The notes: generated by a model from the letters alone, not told the origin. DNA of 64,000 bases from [Synechococcus] sp. NIES-970 (GCA_002356215.1 AP017959.1:930001-994000); one strand, 5' to 3'. Positions 35,609-46,198 are shown, numbered from the stretch's first letter. Numbers and translations: made by a program.

Positions 35609-35815
35609 ATGCCTTTACCCAAGATTGAAGATGCTCACAAGCTCAATGACCAAGAGCTTGCTGATGAAATCGTTGCCGTTAAGAAACAGTTGTTTGAACT
35701 CCGTCTCCAAAAAGGCACTGGTCGCCTCGAAAAGACCCATGAGATCAAGCATGCTCGTCACCGTCTGTCTCAGCTGATGACGGTTGAGCGTCAAAGACAA
35801 CTCCAAGCTCAATAA
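35609..35815 (+). CDS. rpmC: 50S ribosomal protein L29
   Basis: L29, 68 residues, a two-helix protein next to L23 at the tunnel exit. MPLPKIEDAHKLNDQELADE, LFELRLQKGTGRLEKTHEIK and the closing RHRLSQLMTVERQRQL match the family. It is packed 3 bases after rplP and 21 before rpsQ. Confidence 0.95.
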   Translation: MPLPKIEDAHKLNDQELADEIVAVKKQLFELRLQKGTGRLEKTHEIKHARHRLSQLMTVERQRQLQAQ

Positions 35816-35836
35816 AAGTAGGAGATAAGACCTCGT

Positions 35837-36076
35837 ATGGCTACGAAAGAAAGAGTGGGAATGGTCGTCAGCGACAAAATGGATAAAACCGTCGTCGTCG
35901 CTGTAGAAAACCGCTCCCCCCACCCCAAATACAAAAAAATCGTGGTAAAAACTAAGCGGTTCAAAGCCCACGATGAGGATAATCAGTGCAAGGTTGGCGA
36001 TCGCGTTCGTATTCGCGAGACCCCACCGACCAGCAAAACCAAACGTTGGACTGTCGCTGAAATCCTCGACCAATAG
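35837..36076 (+). CDS. rpsQ: 30S ribosomal protein S17
   Basis: S17, 79 residues, an OB-fold 16S rRNA-binding protein. [20 protein letters not shown], the [20 protein letters not shown] core and [19 protein letters not shown] are the family landmarks. A HIP1 site encodes the VGDRVR segment. Confidence 0.96.
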   Translation: MATKERVGMVVSDKMDKTVVVAVENRSPHPKYKKIVVKTKRFKAHDEDNQCKVGDRVRIRETPPTSKTKRWTVAEILDQ

Positions 36077-36130
36077 TTTTTCTCATAAACTGCTGGTTTT
36101 CCTTATTTTCTTTACCCTTACCGTAAAGCC

Positions 36131-36499
36131 GTGATTCAACAACAAACCTATCTAAATGTTGCCGATAACAGCGGTGCTCGTAAGCTAATGTGCTTACGTG
36201 TTCTGAGTACAGGGAATTGTCGCTATGGTGGCATTGGTGATCAAATTATCGCCGTCGTCAAAGAAGCAATTCCAAACATGGGTGTCAAAAAATCTGATGT
36301 TGTGCGTGCTGTTATTGTACGGACGCGTCAACCGCTCCGTCGCGCCAGTGGCATGAGCATTCGCTTTGATGACAATGCTGCTGTAATTATCAATGCAGAA
36401 GGCAACCCGAAAGGTACTCGCGTTTTTGGCCCTGTTGCCCGTGAGTTACGGGATAAAAACTTCACCAAGATCGTTTCCCTTGCACCGGAGGTCATCTAA
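36131..36499 (+). CDS. rplN: 50S ribosomal protein L14
   Basis: L14, 122 residues, at the 30S interface. The start is GTG ([20 protein letters not shown]). [20 protein letters not shown] and [20 protein letters not shown] are typical. Its stop TAA overlaps the rplX ATG by one base, so the two are translationally coupled. Confidence 0.97.
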   Translation: MIQQQTYLNVADNSGARKLMCLRVLSTGNCRYGGIGDQIIAVVKEAIPNMGVKKSDVVRAVIVRTRQPLRRASGMSIRFDDNAAVIINAEGNPKGTRVFGPVARELRDKNFTKIVSLAPEVI

Positions 36500-36849
36500 T
36501 GACAGGACGTAAAAGTTCCACCCCCGCACGCCATAAAATGCATGTGAAAAAGGGTGACATGGTTCAAGTCATCTCTGGTCGTGACAAAGGCAAAGTCGGC
36601 GAAGTACTCAAAACATTGCCGAAATCCAGCAAAGTCGTAATCAAAGATGTTAACGTGCGCACCAAGCATGTTAAGCCTCAGCAAGAGGGTGAATCGGGTC
36701 AAATTCAGACCTTTGAAGCACCGATCCACAGCTCTAATGTGATGCACTATTCCGAAAAAGAAAAAGTTGCTAGTCGCATCGGCTACCAAGTCACTGAGGA
36801 TGGCCGCAAAGTTCGTGTATTAAAGAAAACAGGCGAAGTCATCGACTAA
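36499..36849 (+). CDS. rplX: 50S ribosomal protein L24
   Basis: L24, 116 residues, an assembly initiator. The KOW motif is visible as [20 protein letters not shown] near 18, followed by [20 protein letters not shown] and [20 protein letters not shown]. It overlaps rplN by one base. The gene order L14-L24-L5 is conserved. Confidence 0.96.
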   Translation: MTGRKSSTPARHKMHVKKGDMVQVISGRDKGKVGEVLKTLPKSSKVVIKDVNVRTKHVKPQQEGESGQIQTFEAPIHSSNVMHYSEKEKVASRIGYQVTEDGRKVRVLKKTGEVID

Positions 36850-36922
36850 TCTAGTTTTCTTGCATTTTCTATCTACATTTAGTTTTTCCCTGACCAAGCC
36901 CAGGGAAGTTAAAGGTAATCCT

Positions 36923-37468
36923 ATGTCCCAAAGACTCAAAACCCTTTATCAAGACGCAATTGTTCCTAAATTAACAGAGCAATTTGGGTACACCAACGTC
37001 CACGAAGTGCCTAAGCTCGTCAAGGTGTCTGTAAACCGAGGCCTTGGGGAAGCGGCAACTAATGCCAAAGCAATGGAATCTTCCCTCAAAGAGCTGGCAA
37101 TTATCACTGGTCAACGTCCTGTTATTACCCGGGCGAAGAAGGCGATCGCCGGCTTCAAAATTCGGGAAGGCATGCCTGTTGGTGTAATGGCTACCCTGCG
37201 TTCCGAAAAAATGTATTCTTTCTTGGATCGTCTCATCAGCTTAGCGCTGCCCCGTATCCGTGACTTCCGTGGCATTAGTCCTAAGAGTTTCGATGGGCGC
37301 GGTAACTACAGTCTCGGGATTCGCGAGCAACTGATTTTCCCTGAAATTGACTACGATTCCATTGATCAAATCCGAGGAATGGACATTTCCATCATCACCA
37401 CCGCGAGAACCGATGAAGAAGGTCGTGCGCTGTTGAAAGAAATGGGTATGCCCTTCCGTGAAAGCTAA
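36923..37468 (+). CDS. rplE: 50S ribosomal protein L5
   Basis: L5, 181 residues from the ATG at 36923; an upstream frame extension lacks similarity. It binds 5S rRNA and contacts P-site t[43 protein letters not shown] and [20 protein letters not shown] are landmarks. The next gene is rpsH: S14, which separates L5 and S8 in E. coli, is absent here. Confidence 0.97.
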   Translation: MSQRLKTLYQDAIVPKLTEQFGYTNVHEVPKLVKVSVNRGLGEAATNAKAMESSLKELAIITGQRPVITRAKKAIAGFKIREGMPVGVMATLRSEKMYSFLDRLISLALPRIRDFRGISPKSFDGRGNYSLGIREQLIFPEIDYDSIDQIRGMDISIITTARTDEEGRALLKEMGMPFRES

Positions 37469-37493
37469 ATCCTAGGAGAGATTAAAGGTAATA

Positions 37494-37895
37494 ATGGCGG
37501 CTAACGATACCATTTCCGATATGCTCACCCGCATTCGTAATGCGTGCATGGTGCAGCATGACAACACAAAAGTCCCGATGACTCGCATGACCCGTAACAT
37601 TGCTGAGGTTCTAAAGGACGAAGGTTTCATTGAAAACTACACCGAAGCAGGTGAAGGGGTCGAGAAACACCTGATTATTTCTTTGAAATATAAAGGTCGC
37701 GATCGCCAACCGATCATCCAAAAGCTCCAACGGGTGAGCAAGCCAGGGCTTCGGGTATACAGTAACCACAAAGAACTCCCCCGTGTACTCGGTGGGATCG
37801 GCATCGCAATCATTTCAACTTCCAAAGGCGTGATGACAGATCGCCAAGCCCGTAAAGAAGGCATTGGTGGTGAAATTCTTTGCTACGTCTGGTAA
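37494..37895 (+). CDS. rpsH: 30S ribosomal protein S8
   Basis: S8, 133 residues, a central-domain assembly protein. [20 protein letters not shown] begins it, and the 16S-binding C-terminus has [20 protein letters not shown] and [20 protein letters not shown]. It lies 25 bases after rplE with an AGGAGA upstream. In E. coli S8 represses the spc operon; no comparable site was identified. Confidence 0.97.
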   Translation: MAANDTISDMLTRIRNACMVQHDNTKVPMTRMTRNIAEVLKDEGFIENYTEAGEGVEKHLIISLKYKGRDRQPIIQKLQRVSKPGLRVYSNHKELPRVLGGIGIAIISTSKGVMTDRQARKEGIGGEILCYVW

Positions 37896-37928
37896 TCGTG
37901 GTTGAAGTTGATATCAGGAGAAAAACAA

Positions 37929-38471
37929 ATGTCTCGTATTGGTAAACGACCAATTCCCATCCCCGACAAAGTAACCGTTACCCTCTCTGGCTCCACCGTA
38001 TCCGTCAAAGGACCCAAAGGCTCCCTAGAACGGACACTGCCCGAAAAAGTAACCGTTGCTCAAGAAGACAACACCATCGTTGTCTCCCCCGTTGATAACT
38101 CCCGCACCGCGCGGGAACGCCATGGCCTCTGCCGCACCCTCGTGGCAAATATGGTCGAAGGCGTCGCCCAGGGCTACACCAAGCATCTAGAAATTGTTGG
38201 TGTAGGTTATCGGGCCCAGGTACAGGGGAATAAGCTCACCCTTAATGTGGGCTACAGTAAACCTGTAGAAATGGAAATGCCCGAAGGTGTTACTGCTGCA
38301 ATGGGTGAAAAAAATACCCAAGTAAGCATCTCTGGCATTGACAAAGAGGTTGTGGGCAACACAGCTGCTAAAGTCCGTGCTGTCAGACCCCCCGAACCTT
38401 ACAAAGGTAAAGGTATTCGCTACCAAGGTGAATACATCAGACGTAAAGCTGGTAAGACAGGGAAGAAATAA
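37929..38471 (+). CDS. rplF: 50S ribosomal protein L6
   Basis: L6, 180 residues from the ATG at 37929, with CAGGAG 13 bases upstream. [20 protein letters not shown] starts the protein, and the two repeat domains end in [20 protein letters not shown], the near-universal C-terminal motif. It sits near the GTPase-associated centre. Three bases separate it from rplR. Confidence 0.97.
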   Translation: MSRIGKRPIPIPDKVTVTLSGSTVSVKGPKGSLERTLPEKVTVAQEDNTIVVSPVDNSRTARERHGLCRTLVANMVEGVAQGYTKHLEIVGVGYRAQVQGNKLTLNVGYSKPVEMEMPEGVTAAMGEKNTQVSISGIDKEVVGNTAAKVRAVRPPEPYKGKGIRYQGEYIRRKAGKTGKK

Positions 38472-38474
38472 GAG

Positions 38475-38837
38475 ATGAAAGCAAGCCGCAAACAACTCAC
38501 GGAGCGTCGTCATTTCCGCATTCGTCGTCGTGTCGAAGGCACTGGCGATCGCCCCCGTTTAGCAGTGTTCCGTTCCCACAAGCATATCTATGCCCAGGTG
38601 ATTGACGACGAAAAACAACATACCCTGGTCGCTGCCTCTACCCTAGACAAAGACCTCAAGGGAGAACTCGCCTCTGGTGGTAACATCTCAGCCTCCACCG
38701 CAGTTGGTGCTCTCATTGCCAAACGTGCCCTCGAACAAGGCATCACTCAAGTTGTTTTTGACCGCGGTGGTAACCTTTACCATGGCCGAGTCAAAGCCCT
38801 AGCAGATGCCGCAAGAGAAGCTGGTTTGGACTTTTAA
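38475..38837 (+). CDS. rplR: 50S ribosomal protein L18
   Basis: L18, 120 residues, a 5S rRNA-binding protein. [35 protein letters not shown] and [20 protein letters not shown] are family motifs. A HIP1 site encodes part of GDRPR. Confidence 0.97.
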   Translation: MKASRKQLTERRHFRIRRRVEGTGDRPRLAVFRSHKHIYAQVIDDEKQHTLVAASTLDKDLKGELASGGNISASTAVGALIAKRALEQGITQVVFDRGGNLYHGRVKALADAAREAGLDF

Positions 38838-38867
38838 GCTGTTGATGGAATCATTAGGAAAATAACC

Positions 38868-39389
38868 ATGGCAAAGCGTCGTAAATCCGCAAAAAGCAAA
38901 GAAAAAGAAACAAATTGGCAGGAACGCGTCATCCAAATCCGTCGCGTCAGCAAAGTTGTCAAAGGTGGTAAGAAACTCAGTTTTCGCGCCATCGTTGTGA
39001 TTGGCAATGAGACCGGGAAGGTCGGCGTTGGCGTCGGTAAAGCAGGTGATGTAATCGGTGCCGTCCGTAAAGGCGTTTCCGATGCCAAAAAACACGTTGT
39101 TGACGTACCACTCACCAAGACCAACACCATTACCCACCGCATCAATGGTGCGGCTGGCGGTGCTCGAGTCATGATGCGCCCCGCTGCTCCCGGTACCGGT
39201 GTAATTGCCGGTGGTGCAGTCCGAACTGTACTCGAGCTCGCTGGTGTGAAAAACATTTTGGCAAAACAACTTGGCTCCAGCAGTCCTCTGAATAACGCAC
39301 GGGCAACCGTGGATGCTCTAGGAAACCTCCGGAGCTTCTCCTCCGTGGCCCAAGAGCGCGGCGTTTCTATCGAACGGATCTATGCCTAA
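38868..39389 (+). CDS. rpsE: 30S ribosomal protein S5
   Basis: S5, 173 residues, important for decoding accuracy. A basic N-terminus leads into the double-stranded RNA-binding-like part [20 protein letters not shown] and [20 protein letters not shown]. The C-terminal part has [20 protein letters not shown] and ends in the typical [15 protein letters not shown] region. rplO follows directly: L30 (rpmD) is absent, as usual in cyanobacteria. Confidence 0.97.
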   Translation: MAKRRKSAKSKEKETNWQERVIQIRRVSKVVKGGKKLSFRAIVVIGNETGKVGVGVGKAGDVIGAVRKGVSDAKKHVVDVPLTKTNTITHRINGAAGGARVMMRPAAPGTGVIAGGAVRTVLELAGVKNILAKQLGSSSPLNNARATVDALGNLRSFSSVAQERGVSIERIYA

Positions 39390-39441
39390 ATCCTGGTTGA
39401 CAGGTCAAGGACATTAGTAAAACGTTTAACCCAAAAAAACT

Positions 39442-39882
39442 ATGAAGCTATCCGATTTATCCCCCAAAGCAGGCTCAAAAAAACGCCGCCGTCGCGTTGG
39501 CCGCGGCATCGCTGCCGGGCAAGGCGCTAGTTGTGGTTTCGGTATGCGGGGTCAAAAGTCCCGTTCTGGTACTGGCACCAAAGCTGGATTTGAAGGGGGC
39601 CAAATGCCCCTCTATCGCCGTGTCCCCAAACTAAAGCACTTCACGATTGTGAACCCCAAAAATTTCACCGTTGTGAATATTTCCCAACTCGCAGCATTGC
39701 CTGCTAACAGTGAAGTAACCCTCGACAGCTTGATTGCAGCGGGGATTGTTACCACCAATGATGGCCCTTTGAAAATTCTGGGCGATGGTGAATTATCCGT
39801 TGCCTTGAAAGTTAAAGCGGCAGGATTCTCAGCCAGTGCAAAAGCAAAAATCGAGGCGGCCGGCGGTAGTTGTGACGTCTAG
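39442..39882 (+). CDS. rplO: 50S ribosomal protein L15
   Basis: L15, 146 residues, a late-assembly protein. [20 protein letters not shown], then [20 protein letters not shown] and [19 protein letters not shown] are diagnostic, with the C-terminal [20 protein letters not shown]. It is followed by 97 bases before secY. Confidence 0.97.
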   Translation: MKLSDLSPKAGSKKRRRRVGRGIAAGQGASCGFGMRGQKSRSGTGTKAGFEGGQMPLYRRVPKLKHFTIVNPKNFTVVNISQLAALPANSEVTLDSLIAAGIVTTNDGPLKILGDGELSVALKVKAAGFSASAKAKIEAAGGSCDV

Positions 39883-39979
39883 AAAAATTCGGGAACAAAG
39901 CACTAAGTTAGAATTTATCAAGGTTGCTTAATACTTCTTAGAATTGTTCATTACGTAAACTCCCGAAGAGAACATCACT

Positions 39980-41299
39980 ATGGTTGTCAGTCGCGAAAAA
40001 ACACCAACCGCCCAAGAAACTTTCATGCAGATGGCGCAAGCTGCTGGCCTCCGCGGTCGCTTACTTGTCACCCTTGGCCTGTTGGTTTTGGTTCGGTTTG
40101 GTGTTTTTATTCCTATTCCCGGCATTGATCGGGCTGCCCTGAGTGAGGGGATTGCTAATTCTCCACTTTTGGGTTTTCTAGATGTGTTTGCCGGTGGTGG
40201 TTTATCCGCTGTCGGCATTTTTGCCTTGGGAATTCTTCCTTATATCAATGCTTCAATTATCATGCAGCTCATGACGGCAGCCATTCCTGCCCTTGAGGAT
40301 ATGCAAAAAAATGATGGAGAAGCAGGACGTCGGAAAATTTCCCAAATTATTCGTTATGTGACAGTGGGTTGGGCCGCTTTACAGAGTTTTGGTATTACGC
40401 TCCAAATTCTGCGTCCCTATGCCATTGACGGTGGTTTTGCCTTTGTATTGGAAACAACTTTGGCGTTAACTGCTGGTTCTGTGTTTGTAATGTGGATCTC
40501 GGAGCTAATCACAGAGAAAGGCCTTGGCAATGGTGCTTCTCTCTTGATTTTCGTCAACATTGTTGCTGTTTTGCCGACAACCCTAGGCAACACCATTGAG
40601 TTTGCGCAAACAGGTGGTCGAGCCGTGATTGCACGGGTCATTTTGCTGTTGGTTGTCTTTTTGGTGATGATTGTTGGCATCGTCTTTGTCCAAGAAGGAA
40701 CAAGACGGATTCCGATCATTTCTGCCCGTCGTCAGGTGGGTCGCAAACTCTACCGTGAACGTACAAGTTATCTGCCGCTACGCCTAAACCAGGGCGGAGT
40801 AATGCCGATCATTTTTGCTTCGGCAGTGCTGATCTTGCCTTCTTCTTTGGCTGGTCTAGCTGGTTCTGGAGAAGGGGTATTTGGCCAAATTATCGGCACG
40901 ATTTCTACGGCGCTGCAGCCGGGTAGAATTCCCTATGTGCTCGTTTATTTGGGATTGATCTTATTTTTCAGTTATTTTTACGCCTCCTTAATTGTCAATC
41001 CGGTGGATATGGCCCAAAACTTGAAAAAGATGGGTTCTAGTATTCCTGGGATTCGTCCGGGCCGGGCAACGAGTGAATATCTGGAAAAGGTGATTAACCG
41101 ATTAACACTGCTAGGGGCAATTTTCCTTGGTTTAGTAGCGACTGTGCCAACTTTTGTAGAGGGTGCGACAGGGGTCACAACCTTACGGGGTTTTGGAGCG
41201 ACTTCTCTCTTGATTTTGGTGGGGGTTGCTATTGACACGGCGAAACAAATTCAGACCTATGTCATTTCCCAGCGCTATGAGGGCATGGTTAAGCAGTAG
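39980..41299 (+). CDS. secY: Protein translocase subunit SecY
   Basis: SecY, 439 residues, the ten-helix channel of the Sec translocon in plasma and thylakoid membranes. The N-terminal helix LLVTLGLLVLVRFGVFIPIPG is followed by the plug region, and later by NASIIMQLMTAAIPALEDMQ, RRIPIISARRQVGRK in the cytosolic loop that binds SecA and ribosomes, and a polar C-terminus. It keeps its classic place after L15 and before adk. Confidence 0.97.
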   Translation: MVVSREKTPTAQETFMQMAQAAGLRGRLLVTLGLLVLVRFGVFIPIPGIDRAALSEGIANSPLLGFLDVFAGGGLSAVGIFALGILPYINASIIMQLMTAAIPALEDMQKNDGEAGRRKISQIIRYVTVGWAALQSFGITLQILRPYAIDGGFAFVLETTLALTAGSVFVMWISELITEKGLGNGASLLIFVNIVAVLPTTLGNTIEFAQTGGRAVIARVILLLVVFLVMIVGIVFVQEGTRRIPIISARRQVGRKLYRERTSYLPLRLNQGGVMPIIFASAVLILPSSLAGLAGSGEGVFGQIIGTISTALQPGRIPYVLVYLGLILFFSYFYASLIVNPVDMAQNLKKMGSSIPGIRPGRATSEYLEKVINRLTLLGAIFLGLVATVPTFVEGATGVTTLRGFGATSLLILVGVAIDTAKQIQTYVISQRYEGMVKQ

Positions 41300-41389
41300 T
41301 TTTTGGATAATTTAAGGATTGGGTATTGGCTGGAATATCTAATCTTTCTTGTTGATTTAGTAAGCAATTCGGACAGGGGTAAGGGAGAG

Positions 41390-41953
41390 ATGGTGCAAAG
41401 TATAAGATTGATTTTTCTGGGCCCTCCTGGTGCGGGGAAAGGCACTCAAGCTCAGATTTTGGCGGAGTCCCATGGCATTCCCCATATTTCTACGGGAGAG
41501 ATTTTGCGGGCGGCGATCGCCAACGAAACGGAATTAGGTCAACAGGCCCAAGGCTTTGTTGACCGGGGGGAATTGGTTCCCGATAGCCTAATTTTGGACT
41601 TGATCCGCGAAAGACTCCAACAGCCAGATGCCCAACAGGGATGGATTTTGGACGGCTTTCCACGGAATGTTAGTCAGGCGGCGTTTCTGAACACCCTCCT
41701 TGCCGAGCTCAGTCAACAATGCAATGTGGCCCTTAATTTGGAGGTTCCTGACAGCACACTGATAGAGCGTCTTCTGAGCCGTGGCCGTAAGGATGATAAC
41801 CAAGAAACGATTCGGCGTCGCCTAGAAGTCTATCGGGAACAGACAGCACCGGTAATTGATTTCTATCAAAAGCAAGGTTCTCTCCAATCTGTGAATGGCG
41901 ATCGCCTCCCCGAAGAAGTGACTGCCGCCCTTAAAGATGCGATCGCATCATAG
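41390..41953 (+). CDS. adk: Adenylate kinase
   Basis: Adenylate kinase, 187 residues from the ATG at 41390, with AAGGGAGAG just before it; the longer frame upstream is unlike the family. It converts ATP and AMP to two ADP. The P-loop [10 protein letters not shown] is at 11-20, HISTGEILR near 36 binds AMP, LDGFPRN near 86 is intact, and [13 protein letters not shown] follows a short lid. The short lid without cysteines matches the small cyanobacterial form. The map gene usually next to adk is missing. Confidence 0.96.
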   Translation: MVQSIRLIFLGPPGAGKGTQAQILAESHGIPHISTGEILRAAIANETELGQQAQGFVDRGELVPDSLILDLIRERLQQPDAQQGWILDGFPRNVSQAAFLNTLLAELSQQCNVALNLEVPDSTLIERLLSRGRKDDNQETIRRRLEVYREQTAPVIDFYQKQGSLQSVNGDRLPEEVTAALKDAIAS

Positions 41954-42015
41954 TCTTTTTCCCTATCCCCCAACCCGTTACTGACTAATGCAACTTATTA
42001 GGAGATCTATTTGTT

Positions 42016-42240
42016 TTGTCTAAACAAGATCTAATTGAAATGGAAGGAACCGTCACGGAATCCCTTCCTAATGCTATGTTCCGAGTCGATCTCGACAATG
42101 GTTTTAATGTCTTAGCCCACATTTCCGGAAAAATTCGCCGCAATTACATCAAAATTTTGCCCGGCGATCGCGTCAAAGTAGAGCTGACCCCCTATGACCT
42201 CACCAAAGGGCGGATTACCTACCGACTCCGGAAAAAATAA
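42016..42240 (+). CDS. infA: Translation initiation factor IF-1
   Basis: IF-1, 74 residues, an S1/OB-fold protein that occupies the A-site. The start is TTG at 42016 ([20 protein letters not shown]), with AGGAGATCT upstream at suitable distance; no ATG or GTG is placed better. [20 protein letters not shown] and [20 protein letters not shown] are near-invariant. Confidence 0.96.
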
Positions 42241-42380
42241 AAGACGCATCTCCTATGCTTAGTATTCATAGACAAAAAAACTTGCTATGATGATAAGCTT
42301 GCGGAGTTTTGTGCTAATCACCCAATCGGTTCATAGCAGAATCAATATATAGAAAATTGCTAAATCTAACCTGAAAATCT

Positions 42381-42494
42381 ATGAAAGTTCGAGCATCCGT
42401 CAAAAAAATGTGTGATAAATGTCGCGTGATACGTCGTCGCGGTCGTGTCATGGTGATCTGTGCTAACCCCAAGCATAAACAACGCCAAGGGTAG
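42381..42494 (+). CDS. rpmJ: 50S ribosomal protein L36
   Basis: A 37-residue gene: ATG at 42381, stop TAG at 42492-42494. The protein begins [20 protein letters not shown] and ends NPKHKQRQG. It keeps the zinc ligands CDKC, a third Cys in VICANP and the His of PKH, so it is the zinc-binding form. Its place between infA and rpsM is standard. It is too short for many gene finders. Confidence 0.97.
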   Translation: MKVRASVKKMCDKCRVIRRRGRVMVICANPKHKQRQG

Positions 42495-42567
42495 ATTTTA
42501 TAAAAATCACTCAGACATTTATTTCGTAATTAAACTATTGAAATTGTTCATTTAGGGAGAAAAAATC

Positions 42568-42945
42568 GTGGCACGAATTGCAGGTGTTGATCTTCCCCGC
42601 GATAAACGCATTGAAATTGCCCTGACCTACGTGTATGGCATTGGTTTATCGAGAGCCCAAGAGATCATCGCAAAGACAGGAGTAAACCCCGACATCCGAG
42701 TAAGAGACCTCTCCGACGAAGATGCCCTTAAACTCCGTTCCTACGTCACCGACAACTATCAAGTGGAAGGGGACCTCAGACGTTTAGAGTCCATGAACAT
42801 CAAGCGTCTGGTTGACATTGGCACCTACCGCGGTCGCCGTCATCGTCAAGGCTTACCCGTACGTGGTCAAAGAACCCGGACCAATGCTCGCACCCGCCGT
42901 GGTCGTCGCGTCACTGTTGCCGGTAAGAAGAAAGCACCGCGTTAA
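42568..42945 (+). CDS. rpsM: 30S ribosomal protein S13
   Basis: S13, 125 residues, at the top of the 30S head contacting the P-site tRNA and L5. The start is GTG with GGGAGA upstream: [40 protein letters not shown] is the helix-turn part, and the tail [20 protein letters not shown] is the tRNA-contact extension. Confidence 0.97.
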   Translation: MARIAGVDLPRDKRIEIALTYVYGIGLSRAQEIIAKTGVNPDIRVRDLSDEDALKLRSYVTDNYQVEGDLRRLESMNIKRLVDIGTYRGRRHRQGLPVRGQRTRTNARTRRGRRVTVAGKKKAPR

Positions 42946-43010
42946 TCCCCTGAGGTGAGTTTTACCTCACAAAGCTACGCACTTAACTCTATCTTCTAAA
43001 AACTAGAATT

Positions 43011-43400
43011 ATGGCACGACAAAAAAAAGGCAGCCCCAAAAAGGTCAAAAAAAATATTCCCAACGGCGTTGCCCACATCCAATCAACTTTCAACAACACC
43101 ATTGTGACAATTTCTGACACAAAAGGAGACTCTGTATCCTGGTCTTCTGCTGGTGCCAGTGGTTTCAAAGGCGCTAAAAAAGGGACTCCCTTTGCTGCCC
43201 AGACCGCAGCTGACAACGCTGCTCGTCGCGCAATGGAGCAGGGTATGCGTCAGATTGAAGTAATGGTCAGCGGCCCTGGTGCTGGGCGCGAAACAGCAAT
43301 TCGTGCTTTGCAAGCCGCTGGTTTAGAAATTACTCTAATCCGTGATGTTACTCCAATCCCCCACAACGGTTGTCGTCCGCCCAAGCGCAGACGGGTCTAA
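43011..43400 (+). CDS. rpsK: 30S ribosomal protein S11
   Basis: S11, 129 residues, on the 30S platform. A lysine-rich N-terminus precedes [20 protein letters not shown], followed by [20 protein letters not shown] and [20 protein letters not shown]. It ends [15 protein letters not shown] as in nearly all bacteria. rpsD, often next, is not here. Confidence 0.97.
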   Translation: MARQKKGSPKKVKKNIPNGVAHIQSTFNNTIVTISDTKGDSVSWSSAGASGFKGAKKGTPFAAQTAADNAARRAMEQGMRQIEVMVSGPGAGRETAIRALQAAGLEITLIRDVTPIPHNGCRPPKRRRV

Positions 43401-43500
43401 ACATCCTTGACTTGCCTTGGGTAAGTTTCGGGTGAAATCAATCTTGTCTGAAGGCTTGGTGCCTGGCTCAGATCGCGAAAAATGGGAGATCAGAAAAAGC

Positions 43501-44442
43501 GTGACACAGTTTCAAATCGAGTGTGTAGAAAGTAAAACACACAAAAATCAAAGCCAGTATGGCAAGTTTGTCTTCGAGCCTCTTGACCGAGGTCAGGGAA
43601 CTACCCTAGGGAACTCCCTTAGACGAATCTTGTTATCTAATTTAGAAGGAACCGCTGTAACGGCCCTAAGAATTGGTGGTGTAAACCATGAGTTTGCCAC
43701 GATTCCCGGTGTGCGGGAGGATGCCCTTGAAATTATCCTTAATATGAAGGAAATCATTCTTAAGAGCTACACTCACCAGCCCCAGATTGGTCGTTTGGTT
43801 GCGAGTGGCCCTGGTCAGGTAACTGCGGCTCAGTTTGATCTGCCATCAGAGGTAGAAGTTGTAGATCCGAGCCAGTATATTGCGACCCTCGCCGATGGTG
43901 CGAAGCTCGAAATGGAGTTTCGGATCGAAAAAGGGAAAAGCTACCGAGCGATTCAACGCAATCGTGATGAGTCTACTGCTCTGGACTTCTTGCAGATCGA
44001 CGCGGTGTTTATGCCTGTTACTAAGGTAAATTACACTGTCGAAAGCATCCATAGTGAAGGAGATGCGGTCCGCGATCGCCTGATCCTTGAAATTTGGACT
44101 GACGGCAGTATGAAGCCCGAAGAAGCTCTGTCTCAAGCAGCGGCAATCGCCGTTGAGCTGTTCAATCCCCTCAAAGATCTCACCCTCGAAGCTATTCAGG
44201 ATGAATACCAAGAGGACGAAGACCCCACCAGCCAAATTCCCATCGAAGAATTGCAGCTGTCTGTGCGGGCCTATAACTGTCTCAAGCGGGCACAAATTAA
44301 TTCCGTTGCTGATCTCCTCGACTACAGTCAAGAAGATTTGCTCGAAATCAAGAATTTCGGCCAAAAATCAGCAGAAGAAGTCATCGATGCCCTCAAAACT
44401 CGATTAGGCATTACTTTACCGGAAGAAAAAACAGCGAAATAA
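43501..44442 (+). CDS. rpoA: RNA polymerase alpha subunit
   Basis: RpoA, 313 residues from the GTG at 43501 (VTQFQIECVESKT), which matches the usual cyanobacterial beginning. An in-frame upstream start would add 28 residues without family support. The dimerisation domain has FEPLDRGQGTTLGNSLRRIL and the C-terminal DNA-contacting domain has LQLSVRAYNCLKRAQINSVA and LLEIKNFGQKSAEEVIDALK. rpsK, rpoA and rplQ keep the alpha-operon order. Confidence 0.95.
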   Translation: MTQFQIECVESKTHKNQSQYGKFVFEPLDRGQGTTLGNSLRRILLSNLEGTAVTALRIGGVNHEFATIPGVREDALEIILNMKEIILKSYTHQPQIGRLVASGPGQVTAAQFDLPSEVEVVDPSQYIATLADGAKLEMEFRIEKGKSYRAIQRNRDESTALDFLQIDAVFMPVTKVNYTVESIHSEGDAVRDRLILEIWTDGSMKPEEALSQAAAIAVELFNPLKDLTLEAIQDEYQEDEDPTSQIPIEELQLSVRAYNCLKRAQINSVADLLDYSQEDLLEIKNFGQKSAEEVIDALKTRLGITLPEEKTAK

Positions 44443-44504
44443 CTTTCCTGTTATCCAATTTTTTTCATTTAGTTCACTGTTTATATCCTAGGGAGGAATA
44501 AAAA

Positions 44505-44855
44505 ATGCGTCATGGTTGTCGCGTTCCCGAATTGGGGAGACCGGCGGATCAACGGAAGGCCCTTCTGCGTGCCCTTACCACCCAGCTTATCCGCCATGGT
44601 CAAGTTAAAACCACAAAGGCCCGAGCCAAAGCCGTCCGCTCTGAAGTTGATCGGATGATCACCCTGGCAAAAGATGGTTCCCTGGCTGCTCGTCGCCGGG
44701 CTTTGGGTTATCTCTACGACAAAGACTTGGTTCATGCATTGTTCGCTCAAGCACAAGAGCGCTATGGCGATCGCCAAGGGGGTTATAGCCGCGTCGTACG
44801 AACCATACGTCGCCGGGGTGATAACGCAGAAATGGCCATTATCGAATTAGTTTAA
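44505..44855 (+). CDS. rplQ: 50S ribosomal protein L17
   Basis: L17, 116 residues, near the tunnel exit. [40 protein letters not shown] and [19 protein letters not shown] are family motifs; the end [20 protein letters not shown] is typical. A strong AGGGAGGA lies 11 bases before the ATG. Confidence 0.97.
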   Translation: MRHGCRVPELGRPADQRKALLRALTTQLIRHGQVKTTKARAKAVRSEVDRMITLAKDGSLAARRRALGYLYDKDLVHALFAQAQERYGDRQGGYSRVVRTIRRRGDNAEMAIIELV

Positions 44856-44883
44856 TTCGACTAATCACGCCAGCCTACTGTCC

Positions 44884-45708
44884 ATGCCAGAGTCCCTCGC
44901 CAGCCCCAAAAAACGCATCGCGTTAGTTGTTCAATACATTGGCACTCACTTTTGTGGTTGGCAGCGACAAACCGCCGAAAGAACAGTCCAAGCCGTCCTT
45001 GAAGAAACCATTTCCCGGGTGGTCGGTCAAAAAATCACCATTCATGGTGCTGGTCGTACCGATAGCGGTGTCCATGCCGCCGGACAATTCGCCCACTTTG
45101 AATGTGACAGTTTAATCCCTGGATATAAATGGGCCAAAATCCTGAATGATCGCCTGCCTCCCGATATCAATATCCGTGGTGCTTGCGAAGTCCCCCAGGA
45201 TTGGCATGCGCAGTTTTCTGCCCTGTGGCGACGATATCGCTACACCATTTACACCCACCCAACCCCCAATCTGTTTATTCAGCCCTACACTTGGCATTAT
45301 TATCAGGCCCCCCTCGATGAAACCCTCATCCAGGCAGCCCTGACACCCTTGTTGGGTGAACACCACCTTGCTGCATTTCAACGGACTGGTTCCAAACGAA
45401 CCCATGCTTGGGTCAACGTACAAGCAGCAGAGTGTTTTCGCCGAGGCTCCTTCATTCACATAGAGATTCAAGCCAATGGTTTTTTGTATGGGATGGTCCG
45501 CTTACTCGTTGGGATGCTAGTGGACGTTGGACAAGGTAAACTTTCTTTAGCACAGTTCCAAGATATTTGGAAAAACGAGAGACGACACCTTGTAAAATAT
45601 TCGGCCCCAGCAAAAGGCTTATGTTTACTTAGGGTTGGTTATCCTGAGCCTTTGTTTCCCCCCCATATTTGGTTTGACACCCAGCCAACTTTTCTACTAA
45701 CTCATTAG
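44884..45708 (+). CDS. truA: tRNA pseudouridine(38-40) synthase TruA
   Basis: TruA, 274 residues, makes pseudouridine at tRNA positions 38-40. The catalytic aspartate is Asp60 in GAGRTDSGVHAAGQ. LNDRLPPDINIRGA and FLYGMVRLLVGMLVDVGQGK are the other conserved parts. It sits between the alpha operon and rplM, 28 bases after rplQ, an order shared with many bacteria. Confidence 0.96.
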   Translation: MPESLASPKKRIALVVQYIGTHFCGWQRQTAERTVQAVLEETISRVVGQKITIHGAGRTDSGVHAAGQFAHFECDSLIPGYKWAKILNDRLPPDINIRGACEVPQDWHAQFSALWRRYRYTIYTHPTPNLFIQPYTWHYYQAPLDETLIQAALTPLLGEHHLAAFQRTGSKRTHAWVNVQAAECFRRGSFIHIEIQANGFLYGMVRLLVGMLVDVGQGKLSLAQFQDIWKNERRHLVKYSAPAKGLCLLRVGYPEPLFPPHIWFDTQPTFLLTH

Positions 45709-45742
45709 TTGAATTCTTTATGCTTATCTAAGCGAAACTTCT

Positions 45743-46198
45743 ATGATTAAGACACCTTTACCAACACAAGAAACCCTCAACCAGAAATGGTATGTGGTCG
45801 ATGCTGCTGACCAACGCTTGGGTCGTTTGGCCACCGAAGTGGCAAAAGTCCTCCGGGGCAAAAATAAACCAGAATATACTCCCCACATTGATACTGGGGA
45901 TTTCGTCATTATCGTGAATGCCGATAAGGTCGTTGTGACAGGCCGCAAGCCGGAACAAAAACTCTATCGTCGCCATTCTGGTCGTCCTGGTGGGATGAAG
46001 GTCGAAACCTTTAATCAGCTCCAAGATCGGATTCCCGAGCGCATTATTGAGAAAGCCGTGAAGGGGATGTTGCCGAAAAATGCTCTTGGCCGCCGTCTTT
46101 TCACAAAGCTCAAGGTCTATGCCAGCGCGGATCACCCCCATGGTGCCCAGCAACCTGAAGTACTCACCATCAATACCATTCCCGGAGGAGATAACTAA
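45743..46198 (+). CDS. rplM: 50S ribosomal protein L13
   Basis: L13, 151 residues. [20 protein letters not shown], then [20 protein letters not shown] and [20 protein letters not shown] are diagnostic; the end [11 protein letters not shown] is typical. Its stop overlaps the rpsI start by one base (TAATG), so the pair is translationally coupled. Confidence 0.97.
   Translation: MIKTPLPTQETLNQKWYVVDAADQRLGRLATEVAKVLRGKNKPEYTPHIDTGDFVIIVNADKVVVTGRKPEQKLYRRHSGRPGGMKVETFNQLQDRIPERIIEKAVKGMLPKNALGRRLFTKLKVYASADHPHGAQQPEVLTINTIPGGDN

Noticed and set aside
43417-43500. 28-residue upstream extension of rpoA
   Set aside because: The family begins with the QFQIECVES segment; the GTG at 43501 gives the usual length, although no strong ribosome-binding site is seen.
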